A stretch of DNA of 64,000 bases from Trichaptum fuscoviolaceum (lineage: Eukaryota > Basidiomycota > Agaricomycetes > Hymenochaetales > Trichaptaceae), in the NCBI GenBank assembly GCA_910574455.1, contig CAJSYZ010000010.1:2508770-2572769 (forward strand). The letters are read 5' to 3'. The notes below the pieces were generated by a model. It worked only from the letters and a program-made list of their open reading frames with translations. It was not told where the DNA came from and ran no database searches. The position numbers were made by a program, and so were the translations under genes. Numbering within the stretch: the stretch's first letter is position 1; each line of letters opens with the position of its first letter. Shown here one piece after another: positions 41,954-52,290 of the stretch.

Positions 41954-42640
41954 ATGCCCTCCTCAACCATACCCATCGACATCTTGGAGTCCATAGTCGA
42001 GGAAATAATATCCGAACACACTACGGCGCAACTGAGAACGCAGCATTCGGTTAGCTATTTCCCTCGGTGGTACCTCGTACCTCTCCTTCGGATATCCAAA
42101 CAATGGTATGCGACAATTGTGTAGCACCCATATTAATCCATAGCCACGGGAAGCAGAGGTTTCTGGCTGCTGCCCAGAACTTTGAGATATCATCATTACC
42201 GGTGCTACTCTACGTTCCTATGAACTCTAGCTCTACGTGGCATGTGCAGCAGCGGTTTGACAAATCTCACTGTTCGTATTTACGCATCATATGCAGGCCG
42301 TCATGACGACGCAGCGGCAGACGTACAGGCTGAGTTGCGTGGTTCCCCACCCTTCTGAAGATGGACTTTGAAAGCTACCTAACTTTTTCTCTGCATCTCT
42401 CTGCATCTCAACGAGGCTATTGCATTTTCAAAGGCTTCGGAAGCTGCAATCTTATAGAATGCATTTAGTTGGTATCATTGGAAACTCCCCTAACTTAACC
42501 ATATGTATAGTCTATGTTTCGCTCGACAGAGTGAAGAGCTACAAGCCCTTACGAATACTTAGAGGTCTTGGGACAGCTTCACCTCCCTTAGTGCCCTTGA
42601 GCTCCTAGCTCATCTTTAATATGGCTTGAGGATGGTGACA
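41954..42640 (+). pseudogene. Decayed F-box/LRR gene
   Basis: An intact start (MPSSTIPIDILESIVEEII, then RWYLVPLLRISKQWYATIV) stops at 42,122. Later homologous islands survive in mixed frames: SGCCPELxxIIITGATLRS (about 42,160), AIAFSK (about 42,417) and RSWDSFTSLSALELLAHL (about 42,570). Large parts are deleted. It ends 185 bp before the 3' end of the kinase-like gene, the same arrangement as the F-box/kinase pair at 48-51 kb. Confidence 0.7.
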
Positions 42641-42824
42641 TCGAAGCGAAGCACGGCACTTTCACCCAACTGTTTTAGAATAGTCTACGGAGATTTATGC
42701 ATTTTAAACACGTATGTAATTGTTGTCATTCCTATGGGAAAGCACAGCATTGTCTCATATCCATTACAATCTCAGAATCTGATTTCTTGTATTGATAAGT
42801 TCTAACCATGACACACTCCTCTCA

Positions 42825-43914
42825 TTAATGACGCTGGTTTATAATGTCACCAGACGGAAGATTCTCAATGAGCTTTGTCAGCGGACCATGCATACAATAC
42901 TTCAACCAATCTGAAGAACCCGGGGTTTTTCTTGAAAGCTCAAAGTCGATGATGCGGCATCTGAGCGTACGCCCGTGTAGCGGTGAGGGTAACCCAGGCA
43001 TTGCAAGAGGTGAGTCGAGTGTTTGAAGTAAGTTGTCTATCCGAATGTCGAAGTGCTCGTATCCGAGCTCGGCTAGCACGTCGTAGGCTGCGAATGCGTC
43101 GTTCCTGTTGAGACGTTCAGCTTCACGTGTGCATTTATAAAAATGCATAGCAAGCGCACTTTATTTCTTCCGGCGTAGAAATTCCTACAGTTAAGAATTC
43201 CCCGCCAAGTCGCTCAATCAGCAGTAGCACTACTCGGTTCGGGTCCTCCAATCGTGTCAAGATTGTCCTATTTGCAGGTGTCTCCTGGAATCCGCCAACA
43301 TACATATCTTTGTACAACTGTTCTGGCTTCTTCAAGTAGACGTCCGGCGAGCTGTCATTGCTCTTTGGGCCATTTGCAGCAGAGCTCCACGGCAGGAAGT
43401 CTTGCTCTCTCCCAGTTGGAAGAACAGCCTCGAAGAACCCAAAGCACCGCGGGATGGCGATTCCCTGGATGGTCTGCATCTCGTCGTAAAACCACGCCTC
43501 CCGAGCGAGGCATTTGTTGCGCTCGCGTGCTGCGATCTTACAGACCAAGGGTGGGACTCGCACGTGTCGTCCGTCTGATCCGACCACATTTGTCGGTGTC
43601 TGAACCTCGTAAACGAGTCCACTGCGGCCCGAAGCGATGAATTTACCCAGACTTGCTTGAAGGTCGATGTGACTGGATGGTGGATAAGTAGCGAGGTGCC
43701 GGGCCTCGCGATTTTTCTCTCTGCAAAAGTCCTCAACGAAGTCTACTGGTAGGTCTATCCTTCGGAATGTTAGTGGTGGAGCTGCTTCATATCCTTCTCT
43801 CTCAACGAATGCGTCTTGAACGGTCAAAGACTGTGCGTCAATGCGATTCTACACAAAACGTCAATAGATGATGATGATTCATACATGGAGTGGAGTTTAC
43901 CAGTGTAGTCATAT
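42825..43914 (-). CDS. Fungal kinase-like protein, divergently paired with a nuclease-like gene
   Basis: Three exons (43,903-43,914; 43,160-43,848; 42,825-43,104) give 326 residues. The first exon is four codons (MTTL); introns are 54 and 55 bp (GTAAAC/GTAG; GTGCGC/ACAG). Seen motifs: a glycine loop (IASGRSGLVYEV, about residues 75-86), the ATP-lysine in PPLVCKIAA (K108), helix-C-like AREAWFYDEMQTIQG (E121), hinge-like VVLLLIERLGGEFL, the catalytic loop EHFDIRIDNLL (H251, D253, N258) and CRIIDFELS in the DFG position (D287). All residues needed for phosphotransfer are present. The family is common in Agaricomycetes; its substrate is unknown. It is divergent from the PD-(D/E)XK gene 0.9 kb away and very similar to the 49.7-50.8 kb copy. 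CATAAAAG lies about 75 bp upstream of the start. Confidence 0.85.
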
Positions 43915-44016
43915 TAATTAGTAAAGAAACACCGTACTGTTCTTGAAGATGAGGGCTTGATGAACTCTGACTACCCTGGTGCGCCAACTTTTATGGTCTT
44001 AATACCGTGCGAAGAA

Positions 44017-44058
44017 ACTACTAGTACTGGTACTAGTATTAGTAGTAGTACTAACTAG
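44017..44058. repeat. CTA/TAG palindromic tract in divergent promoter
   Basis: ACTACTAGTACTGGTACTAG continues with TAG/CTA units to CTAACTAG. It lies about 100 bp upstream of the kinase-like gene and 780 bp upstream of the nuclease-like gene. Confidence 0.6.
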
Positions 44059-44834
44059 AACTGGCACTCAGGCTGCAAGTGCATGGCCGATTCAAGTCGG
44101 CCGACATGGAGGTTTCGGCGACAGAAGAAGGTATGCATATATGCTTAGCGAAGAATGCTCGGAAATTCACTTTCGTTCCTTCATATCTGGTTGAATGGAG
44201 ACATTCTAAGATCAGACTTCTTCGGAGCTTCTCCCAAAGGAATGGCATAAGGGATACCCGTAATGTATACAAGAACTAGCTAACGGAAAATGATAGACGA
44301 TCCCACTGTGCTCTTGTATTCCACTATCATACCTGTCCATGTCTATTCTGTCTCTGACATTTGTGCGTTCTTCGGCATTTTCCTGGTACATTATTGATTT
44401 AGACTCCGTTCCTAAGCAAAACCGGACTCACTATTTTTCATAGTAGTTTAATGGAGGACTGAGCTTGCATATGGCAATACTGAGGCTCGCATCCGTGGTG
44501 ATAGTCATGGAGCTCAATGAATTCTATGAAATAGATCACTCTGTTCATTGCGTTCTCATCACAGGGAAGCATTCTAGGAACATATATCATTCTTCAATCC
44601 TCACTCTTCTTATTTACTACATTCTTCATTCATGGAGATTGGTTTAGGATATCAGAGAGTTCTACGCCAATGTTGAAAGCTGAGCTTCTGGGAATTTAGA
44701 GATGATGTTAGTATCTGCCACTTAAAGTAGAGTGAATATAAGAACATCTTCATGAACCGTTTTTTCTATCAGACGACTGGAGTCGAACTCACCTCTAGCT
44801 CTGAGACACACCGAAACTCATCAACACTGATATC

Positions 44835-46282
44835 ATGGCCCAAGTTCTATGGAATCAAAATGGCCTGACAAGAACTTACTTGCCAAATTTGTTTTCTCAT
44901 TTCGGCATGACTCAAGGTACTCGGAATGCCTTCCATCAGCAGACTGGACTGAGTCACTACGAAGCGGAGCACACCCCGGTGCAAGGACCAGAGACATTCC
45001 CTTTTACGACGCCTCCGGGACTTCTCGCATTCTATCATGCCATGAATCTGCCAATGGTGCCGCCAAGCATTACCGTTGGCAGTTTGTATGCACTACCACT
45101 CAGAACCGAAGACAGATCTAAAACAAAGGTTGCGGATGCCGTTCTCAGTTTGCCATACGCGAGACAACTGCACCAGGTCAAGTGCTCAAAATGCCTCTGG
45201 GATAATTTAGTGGAGTATGCTAAAGCTATGGACGTGAACCGCCCAAATACATACCAAGTGAACCATGCAATAGCTACACGAGGAAGTCAAATGCGGGCTA
45301 TCTGTGGGCTGTTTGGGTGGTTCCAAAAACAGCTGTTTAGCACGCAACATCTCGTTAATTCGGAGCCAGATGTGCAAGATGTAGTATTCAATGATTTAAT
45401 CAGCTTCGCAAATGAGGAGTTAAAAGTAAGCACGTACTCCGCTCCAATGCCAAGCTGAGCAATGTCTGATTATACATTAAGGCCAGATATCCAAATCACA
45501 TCCAAGATGTTGGGAATGATGTAATGCATAACCGGGTTCAATGGACATATAACTATCCGGTCGGTCATAATGGTCCACCTACTGATGCAACAATGCCAGT
45601 TTGGAAGATGCCTGTCTCAAAAAGTCATAAGGATGCCGACGGAGGTGGGCCTTCAAAAGCAGGATATCCTGATTTTGTTCTTTATTATGCACCAGCAAAA
45701 GGGAAGCATTCCGCTATAGCTGAGATAAAGACTTTCTGGTCCTACAAGATTCAAGAAGTGATTAATATATTTCGCCAAGGCATTTTGACAAACGACAGAC
45801 GCGGACATGCCGAGTTTCCGGAACTTCCAGTTCATCTCGAAATTCCAGGTGAAGATGGAGGATACTTCGATTGGCGCAATACACTTGACTCAGCAGACAT
45901 AGTGAAACAAGTAAGCTTAGAGATCACGAGTAACTGTGATATCTTACTGAAGACCTGTCATCAGATTTGGGGAGAGGTCGAGGCCTTTAAAGTTAGATGG
46001 GGAGTTTGGACAAACGGCAAGATAATACTTGCTTTCGTCAGGACGGGAACATACAATGTGAACATACCTGGATCGGCAAATCAGCTGACATTCAGCAAGA
46101 TTATGAACATAAACGCACCAAATGTGATTCACCTCGGGTTCCTTGGCCTGTGCTTCGCCAGTCTGGACGAGAAGGAGGACATGGTAGCCAACCTACCTGT
46201 ACAGGATCTTGTACAGGTATTATGCCCAGAGGGAGATAGATTGAACCCACTCACTCAGGACTGGTCAGCAGTCAACCTTTAG
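44835..46282 (+). CDS. PD-(D/E)XK nuclease-like protein
   Basis: Three exons (44,835-45,425; 45,482-45,910; 45,965-46,282; introns GTAAGC/TAAG and GTAAGC/TCAG, the latter 54 bp and also open) give 445 residues. The N-terminal ~180 residues (TYLPNLFSHFGMT, LHQVKCSKCLWDNLVEYAK) are unrecognised but conserved in the 63-kb copy. A helix NSEPDVQDVVFNDLISFANE (~176-195) precedes the nuclease signature: PD at 260-261 in GYPDFVLYY and E278-x-K280 in AIAEIKTFW, 16 residues apart. KVRWGVWTNGKIILAFVRTG follows, the core-strand motif of HSDR_N/PD-(D/E)XK folds. Such folds cut nucleic acid with Mg2+ bound by D and E. No signal peptide. It is divergent from the kinase-like gene at 42.8-43.9 kb. Nuclease fold by motif only; activity unproven. 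Confidence 0.8.
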
Positions 46283-46643
46283 TATGAGAAATATCTAAAT
46301 GAGTAGAAATCAGCGAAGTGAATAGTAGTAGAAACTGTACAAAATAGTACAGATATGTTTAAGCCAAGAGAAATAAACTAACAGACGGAGGTCCCTAGCA
46401 TCAACAACATCGGTTACACAGCTGCCAGATGTGAGCCATGCATATGAGTCAGAGTCAGCATCATAGTTATCAAAGAGATCGATACCATCGGAGCCTCACC
46501 TTTGTCCGGAGATTGAGGGAGCTGAAGGTTGAGATGAATAGAGGGGAACTTAGCTTCGTCATTCCTTAGAACGTACAGCCTCGAGCGAACCGGCCGAAGT
46601 TGGAAGGACTTTGAAGAAGTACCACGCCTTGTGCCGAGCATGC
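46283..46643. other. 3' flank of nuclease-like gene, no gene seen
   Basis: AT-rich sequence, then the start of the inverted-repeat element; no coding signal. Confidence 0.4.
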
Positions 46644-47745
46644 GTACATCACTGGCACGCGTACATCACGTGTCAAGCTGCGTCGCGTTTCTTGATCATC
46701 GACCATGTTAGGACAACTTCGGCGATGCAGGATGAAGACCACAATTATTTTGCGATATTTTGAAACTCCTGTGTCGGACGAGGCCTCGTTATTGCCACCA
46801 GACACTAACGGACGCTACCCGCTCATCCTAAGATGCCCTAGAGCAAGGTCCTTTTTTTCAGCGAGCTTCAGGGCAGCTACTCCCACAAGAACCGGGCAGG
46901 CTCCCAATTTTCGACCACATCATCCTTCAAGGAAGCCTTTGTTTCTAGATTGACAACAACAGACGGGAGCGAGACGAGTCGCAGCTGATGTAGCGGCAAT
47001 TTCCGAATCTGGCATACTCAGGTCGCTGCGTTGCACAAGCTTGCCCACTGGGTCCTCCGCAATAGAATTAAGACAGTTCTGTATTTCATTTTCAATATTG
47101 AATTATAGATGACAGTATGGTACAAGGACACTGGTCTGAGGTTCAGTGGCCATAGTAGTGGGCTGAAGTGGTGCGCGCAATTCGTTCCTGTGCCCCCGCA
47201 CGTTCCCATCTGTTTGTCGACAATCTAGAAAAGAAAGGCTTCCTCAAAGGATGCTGTAGTGAAAAACTGGGCTGGCAGGTTCTTGTTGGAGAAGCCGCTC
47301 GCTGAAAAGGTCCTTGCTCTAGAGCGACTTGGGTTGCTGAGGGACCGACGAGTCAAGCCCACAACGGTCAACCGAAGGGAGGAGAAACCTCGGCAGTTGA
47401 ACCCACAAGGAAGGCTAAGTCGACCGCAGTACATTGCAGTGCAACACTCACCTTACTTACATCCCACACCCCGGATGTCTGCAACAACCAATGGGCTTTG
47501 ATATAACAGGTGGCTTCTGCTGCTTTCAAAGCGGGTAGCGTCCGCAAGGCCTTGAGCAGTAAGTTGGGTGGTGTCCAAATGGAAGCGGGTAGTGTCCGCT
47601 AGGCATCGATAAAAGAACTCGGGTAGCACGAACAGGGTCTCGTCCGACATCACGCGTCGCCGGTGTCTTGAGGCTCGGAAACGTCCTTGTTGTGGTCGAT
47701 GATGAAGTCACACGACGCGACTTGACGCGTGACGGCGTACTACGC
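46644..47745. mobile_element. Foldback (long inverted-repeat) element
   Basis: The left part (about 46,644-46,985) is repeated in reverse orientation in the right part (about 47,205-47,745). Examples are CACGTGTCAAGCTGCGTCGCG against CGCGACTTGACGCGTGACGGCG, and GGAAGCCTTTGTTTCTAGAT against ATCTAGAAAAGAAAGGCTTCC. The right arm is longer and carries extra repeated GCGGGTAGYGTCCGC words. The core has no frame with a motif. Partial copies lie at 7,988-8,092 and 18,806-18,985. Exact ends and target duplication were not found. Confidence 0.6.
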
Positions 47746-48061
47746 GTGCTCGGAGCCTGCCAGTGCCTGCCACTGGCAGTGTCACGAGTCGTGGTGTGCG
47801 GAAGCCTCCGCGGCTCGCACCAGCAATAACTTGGTCTAGGGTGAGGGTGGGTGGGCTTGCGTGACAGATGTTCGATTGTGATGGAAGGACTGCTTCATTC
47901 TCTTCGACAACGACCTCCACGCAATCGATGGCATTTCTTCTGCGTACAATACAAGGCTTTTGCCTCGTTCAGATAGCTACCCTCGTATGTTCTGCAGTAT
48001 TAACTTGTGTAGATCTGAGAGCTGACAAAGGCATTTAACCTCGATAGCACAAGTTATCTAT
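47746..48061. other. Intergenic, contains CAGTGCCTGCCACTGGCAGTG hairpin words
   Basis: GCCTGCCAGTGCCTGCCACTGGCAG is a short self-complementary stretch at about 47,757-47,780. The upstream part of the next F-box gene must lie here, but no start exon was placed. Confidence 0.35.
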
Positions 48062-49346
48062 CGAAATAGTGGTGATAATCGTTCAATATCTCGTCTTAGA
48101 TTATCAGAAAACAGAGAGACCAGCACTATTCACTCCTCGATGGTACCTCATACCCATCCTTCTAGTATGCGAGCAATGGCATTCGGAATTCGAGAAACAC
48201 ATGTATCGCACCGTAGCAGTTGGAAGCCATGCTCCCTTTGACTTTCCCGCGAGAGATGGCGAGGCTCCCTATGCCACAGATTATCGCTATCATCTCCAAG
48301 CAAGCAATACTTCAATGTGGAAACGAAATCCTCGACAGGGACACAGAGTTGCAGAGGACCTGCGAAGAACACTGTCAAAGAATGCTCGGCTGGCTGGACT
48401 CATCACTAAACTGCAGTTGGGCATCAACCCCGTCTTTCGCCCAGACGATGGGTCTCCATATGCTCCGGAACGAGACCCGTATTTTGAACATGAGCCGGAA
48501 TGGATGGAAACGAACGTTCGCATTCTGCAGCTCTGCCCGAACGTAGAGCACGTGGAAATTCGAGGCTTCGAGGCATCTGAGCTTGATGCCCTGGTCAATG
48601 TCTTGAAGAAAAAGTCTCTCATCTCTTTCCAAATATCCTCGCAGACCCTATGCCGAAACTTTGTGGAGGGTGCGCAAAGCTACTCGCATATTTTTGACAT
48701 GATGGAATCTTGGCCGAAGCTCCGAAGCATCAAGGTGCTTTCGTTTATGAGCTACGATGCTCTGGATTTGATAACTTTTGAATCGTCGGGCACGATCTCT
48801 CCTCGCTGCCCAGACCTTCGAGAAATCGAGATCACCGGCGCTATGCTACGTGTTCGCGAGGTGGCACGAATGCCCGCAATGTGCTGCGGTGGGGTAACAA
48901 GACTTTCTGTTTCATACCTAGATTTCTACGTCTACCCGGGAGCGATAGTCGCACTCTGCAATTGCTTACGTGCATGGTCCTCGACGCTTGAGTACTTTGA
49001 GGTACGCACCCATTGTGAAAGCCCTTCGTCGTATTGGCCGCTATACGAAGTTATGAACAGTCTGACGAAGCTTCGGGAGCTAAAACTCGGATTCAAACTC
49101 GGGCGGATGGAGATGGATGCGGCTGGCTCTATTGCCAGACTCCCAAGGCTGGAGCGTCTCCACTGCGCTTTGAGAGGAGAAGGGCAGCAAACTCTTTCCC
49201 GCCAGCTCGAAGACCTGAAAACATTCCCCTATCTCAATCGCATCTTACTCTTCCTTGAACCCGAGTCAGAGACAGAGGTTCTCTACGAGCTTCAAAATAT
49301 GTGGCAAGCGGAACATACAGCTGGCCGAAAGCAGAAACTGGTATAA
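48062..49346 (+). CDS. F-box/LRR protein, start unresolved and end frameshifted
   Basis: A long open frame carries IEIVVIIVQYLVLDYQ (weak F-box), RWYLIPILLVCEQWHSEFEKHMYRTVAVGS, LCPNVEHVEIRGFEASELD, MMESWPKLRSIKVLSF, RCPDLREIEITGAML, ALCNCLRAWSSTLEYFEV, LRELKLGFKLGRMEMD and LPRLERLHCALRG. No ATG lies between the last upstream stop and the F-box, so either a 5' exon exists or the start is lost. At about 49,300 the family's C-terminal block RNIQLAESRNW lies in the next frame, so the present end (AGRKQKLV) is probably shifted. Possibly a very recent pseudogene. It faces the kinase-like gene that ends 319 bp downstream. Confidence 0.6.
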
Positions 49347-49664
49347 ATACTGGTAATGCGAGTGCGAAGACTTCTTTTCTTAACGTGGGTGTCACTTTCA
49401 AGGCTACGATGTTCAACCTTCGGAGCCCAACAATATCTTCGACCTCACTCTTCATGTTCAGTCTGAGCTTTGCCCCTCCTTCTTTTACCAAGCTGTTAAT
49501 TCCACCGGGAAGATAAAAACGATTTACAAAGCCTTGTAGATCGCAGATGAAGCTTTCACGCATGTAAAGGACTGTTAACGATTCTATAATAAATGTGTAT
49601 TGTTGTCCCACAACTATGTCTACAGCAGACAGTCCGAACATCGACACATGTATCCGTCTCACTA

Positions 49665-50751
49665 CTAGTAAAGACGCTGGTTTATGATGTCGCCAAACGG
49701 AAGATTCTCAATGAGCTTTATCAGCGGACCATGCATACAATACTTCAACCAATCTGAAGATCCCGGGCTTTTCCTTGAAAGCTCAAAGTCAATGATGCGG
49801 CACTTGAGCGTACGTCCGTGCAGTGGGGAGGGTATCCCTGGCAGTGCGAAGGGTGAGTTGAGTGTTTGAAGTAAGTTATCTATCCGAATGTCACAGTGCT
49901 CGAATCCGAGCTCGGCTAGCACATCATAGGCTGCGAATGCGTCGTTCCTGTTGAGACGTTCAGTTTTACGTGAGCATTTACAATGTATAGCATGCGCACC
50001 TTATTTCATCGGGGGTGGAGATCCCCACCGTTAAGAATTCCACACCAAGTCTCTCGAGCAGCAGTAGCACTACTCGGTTCGGGTCCTCCAACCGTGTCAA
50101 AATTGTCCTATTTGCAGGTGTCTCCTGGAATCCACCAACATAGAGATCCGTGTACAACTGCTCTGGCTTCTTCAAATAAGCGTCCGGCGAGCTGTCATCG
50201 CTACTCGGGCCATTCGCAGCAGAGCTCCATGGCAGGAAGTCTTGTTCTCTCCCAGTTGGAAGAACAACTTCGAAGAACCCAAAGCACCGCGGGATGGCGA
50301 TTCCCTGGATGGTCTGCATCTCGTCGTAAAACCACGCCTCCCGAGCGAGGCATTTGTTGCGCTCGCGTGCTGCGATCTTACAGACCAAGGGAGGGACCTG
50401 AATGTGTTGTCCGTCTGATCCGACCACATTCGTTTGTGTCTGAACTTCGTAAACGAGTCCACTGCGGCCCGAAGCGATGAAGCTACCCAGACTTGCTTGA
50501 AGGTCGATGTGACTGGATGGTGGATAAGTAGCGAGGTGCCGGGACTCGCGATTTTTCTCTCTGCAGGAGTCCTCAACGAAGTCTACTGGTAGGTCTATCC
50601 TTCGGAATGTTAGTTTCGGCGATGTTTCATATCCTTCCCTCTCAATGAATGCGTCTTTAACGGTCAAAGATTGTGCGTCAATGCGACTCTACAGAGGAAG
50701 TCAATAGAAGCAATGTTTCATACAGTGTGTTTGCCATACCAATGTAGACAT
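49665..50751 (-). CDS. Fungal kinase-like protein, recent duplicate
   Basis: Exons 50,740-50,751 (MSTL), 50,000-50,688 and 49,665-49,947, introns 51 and 52 bp, 327 residues. It has the same motif set as the 42.8-43.9 kb gene: IASGRSGLVYEV, PPLVCKIAARERNKCLAREAW, EHCDIRIDNLL, CRIIDFELS. Most of the sequence is identical in nucleotides, including long runs in exon 2, so the duplication is recent. No lesion seen. No nuclease-like partner is present upstream; instead a degraded plus-strand kinase fragment lies at 51.4 kb. It faces an F-box gene as in the other copy. Confidence 0.85.
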
Positions 50752-51399
50752 GGTACTCAGTAAGGGATCTACCTGAGTATCCGTATTGGCTGTTGCTCAA
50801 CGTGAATGTTCCGTTACTCCAGACCAGTGTAGTAGTAACGTCTTTTATTTGCTTACACCGCGCGGAAAAGTGCGTCTCCATGGCGGAAGTGATGGCGGAT
50901 ATTTGACCCACTGCTAACCCCAAACGTGCGCTCGCTTGGGATACAAGAGGCTCCTTGATCTTGCGCATAATAGTAGGCCTTCAGTGACCAGAGTAGCCAT
51001 GAGCTACCAGCGTTTCTCAAATGAAGTCATTAAACACGTTTATACCTCAAGATGCAGTGACGTACAGGTTAATTTGTTAATCATTGATTCATGGGGCTGT
51101 CCTGAGAGATAACAGATATGCACAACCTGATTGTGATGTTGTTTTGAACCTCCATTTCACTCAGAAGGTACAAAAAATGCGACCGAGAATTTCGCATCAC
51201 AGAAGGTAGTTGGACGGTCTTTTGTCTGGTTGTAAAAGTTTCACCTACTTGAAGTTGCAGCTTCAAGCGGAGTTCAAATGCCACTCCGTGCTGACGCGGC
51301 GGCTATCTTCTCTCCTGATACACTCACCGCACCGACTCACCGCAAACGAAGATATAGTCACAGTGGACATGCCGCCTACAAGCTATGCGCCCCGCGCCC
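50752..51399. other. Intergenic, no gene seen
   Basis: Upstream region of the kinase-like gene; only short frames without motifs. Confidence 0.4.
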
Positions 51400-51612
51400 G
51401 TCGCCTCTTACAATCCCCGGAGAGAAATTAAAGCGGACGGGAAGGACGTCTGCTTGTCGCATCGTCGACTTCGAGCAATCTATCAGGGACCCGATAAATC
51501 CTAACTCAGTCAATCGTCTTGCGGATTCTGTGCTAATCGGAGTCGGGGTCTGAACCGAGGAATACTATGGAGAGGAACAGCGGTTGGCAAATGCAATGTG
51601 TTATATGCCTTA
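51400..51612 (+). pseudogene. Kinase-like C-terminal fragment
   Basis: IPGEKLKRTGRTSACRIVD, then FEQSIRDPINPNSVNRLAD, matches the DFG-region block of the pseudogene at 52.3-53.5 kb (IPGEKSKRTDRTFACRIID). A frame change near 51,553 leads to EEYYGEEQRLANA. Only the last ~70 codons are left. It lies on the opposite strand to its relative, an inverted duplicate. Confidence 0.7.
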
Positions 51613-52290
51613 GATAGCAAGGGGTAAATGTATGACTGAAGGGTGTCTGAGGTAGCTTATAGGCAGTAAACTCAATTAAAATAAGAGAAGGAAAATGAGA
51701 GTTTGTGTTATTCATAGAGGATACTAACTGAGGCTGCGCACCTCCCTCTCGCTATGAACATACGTGAGGACCGTAATCAACAGAGGTTGTATGAACTCGT
51801 CCAGCCAGTGTAGCACGCACTCCGGCTGGCAGTGTCAGTATATTCACTATGAGTGAGAAGATGGTCGAACGAGCTTGTACATGCCGGACTTTCACGTCCA
51901 TTTCTGACGTAGGATTGGAGTGACTCGATTATATGCGAGAGCGGGCTAGAGAGGAGGTAGTCGTCGAGGACTTGAAGGTTTTCTAGCATGATCCCATAAC
52001 AAGAATATTAAGCGCAATATGGTATAGTCAAGTATGAGCAACAAACAATGAGAGTGAGAGGATGGTCGGAGGAGTGAAGCCTGAAACATGACTTCGCGAC
52101 GCGCAAGCTTCAAGTTGAGGCATGGTCCTCGGCGTGACCCCCGACTCAGATTCCAGGGAAGGAAAGAAATTCAAGACAAATACCTCGAACTTCCCATATT
52201 TATCAAAGATTTGCCTTGTCATGTGTATGCAAGTTTACTGTCTATGAGATCATATACATCCCAAGCAATCAAGACTTTATCCCCTGATAT
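51613..52290. other. Intergenic, no gene seen
   Basis: No motif or frame of note on either strand. Confidence 0.4.

Noticed and set aside
43254..43640. Plus-strand frame opposite the kinase-like gene, repeated at 49,983-50,480
   Set aside because: Its conservation follows from the near-identical kinase genes on the other strand.
47225..47653. Frames inside the foldback element
   Set aside because: They follow the repeat words and encode Arg/Ser-rich low-complexity sequence.
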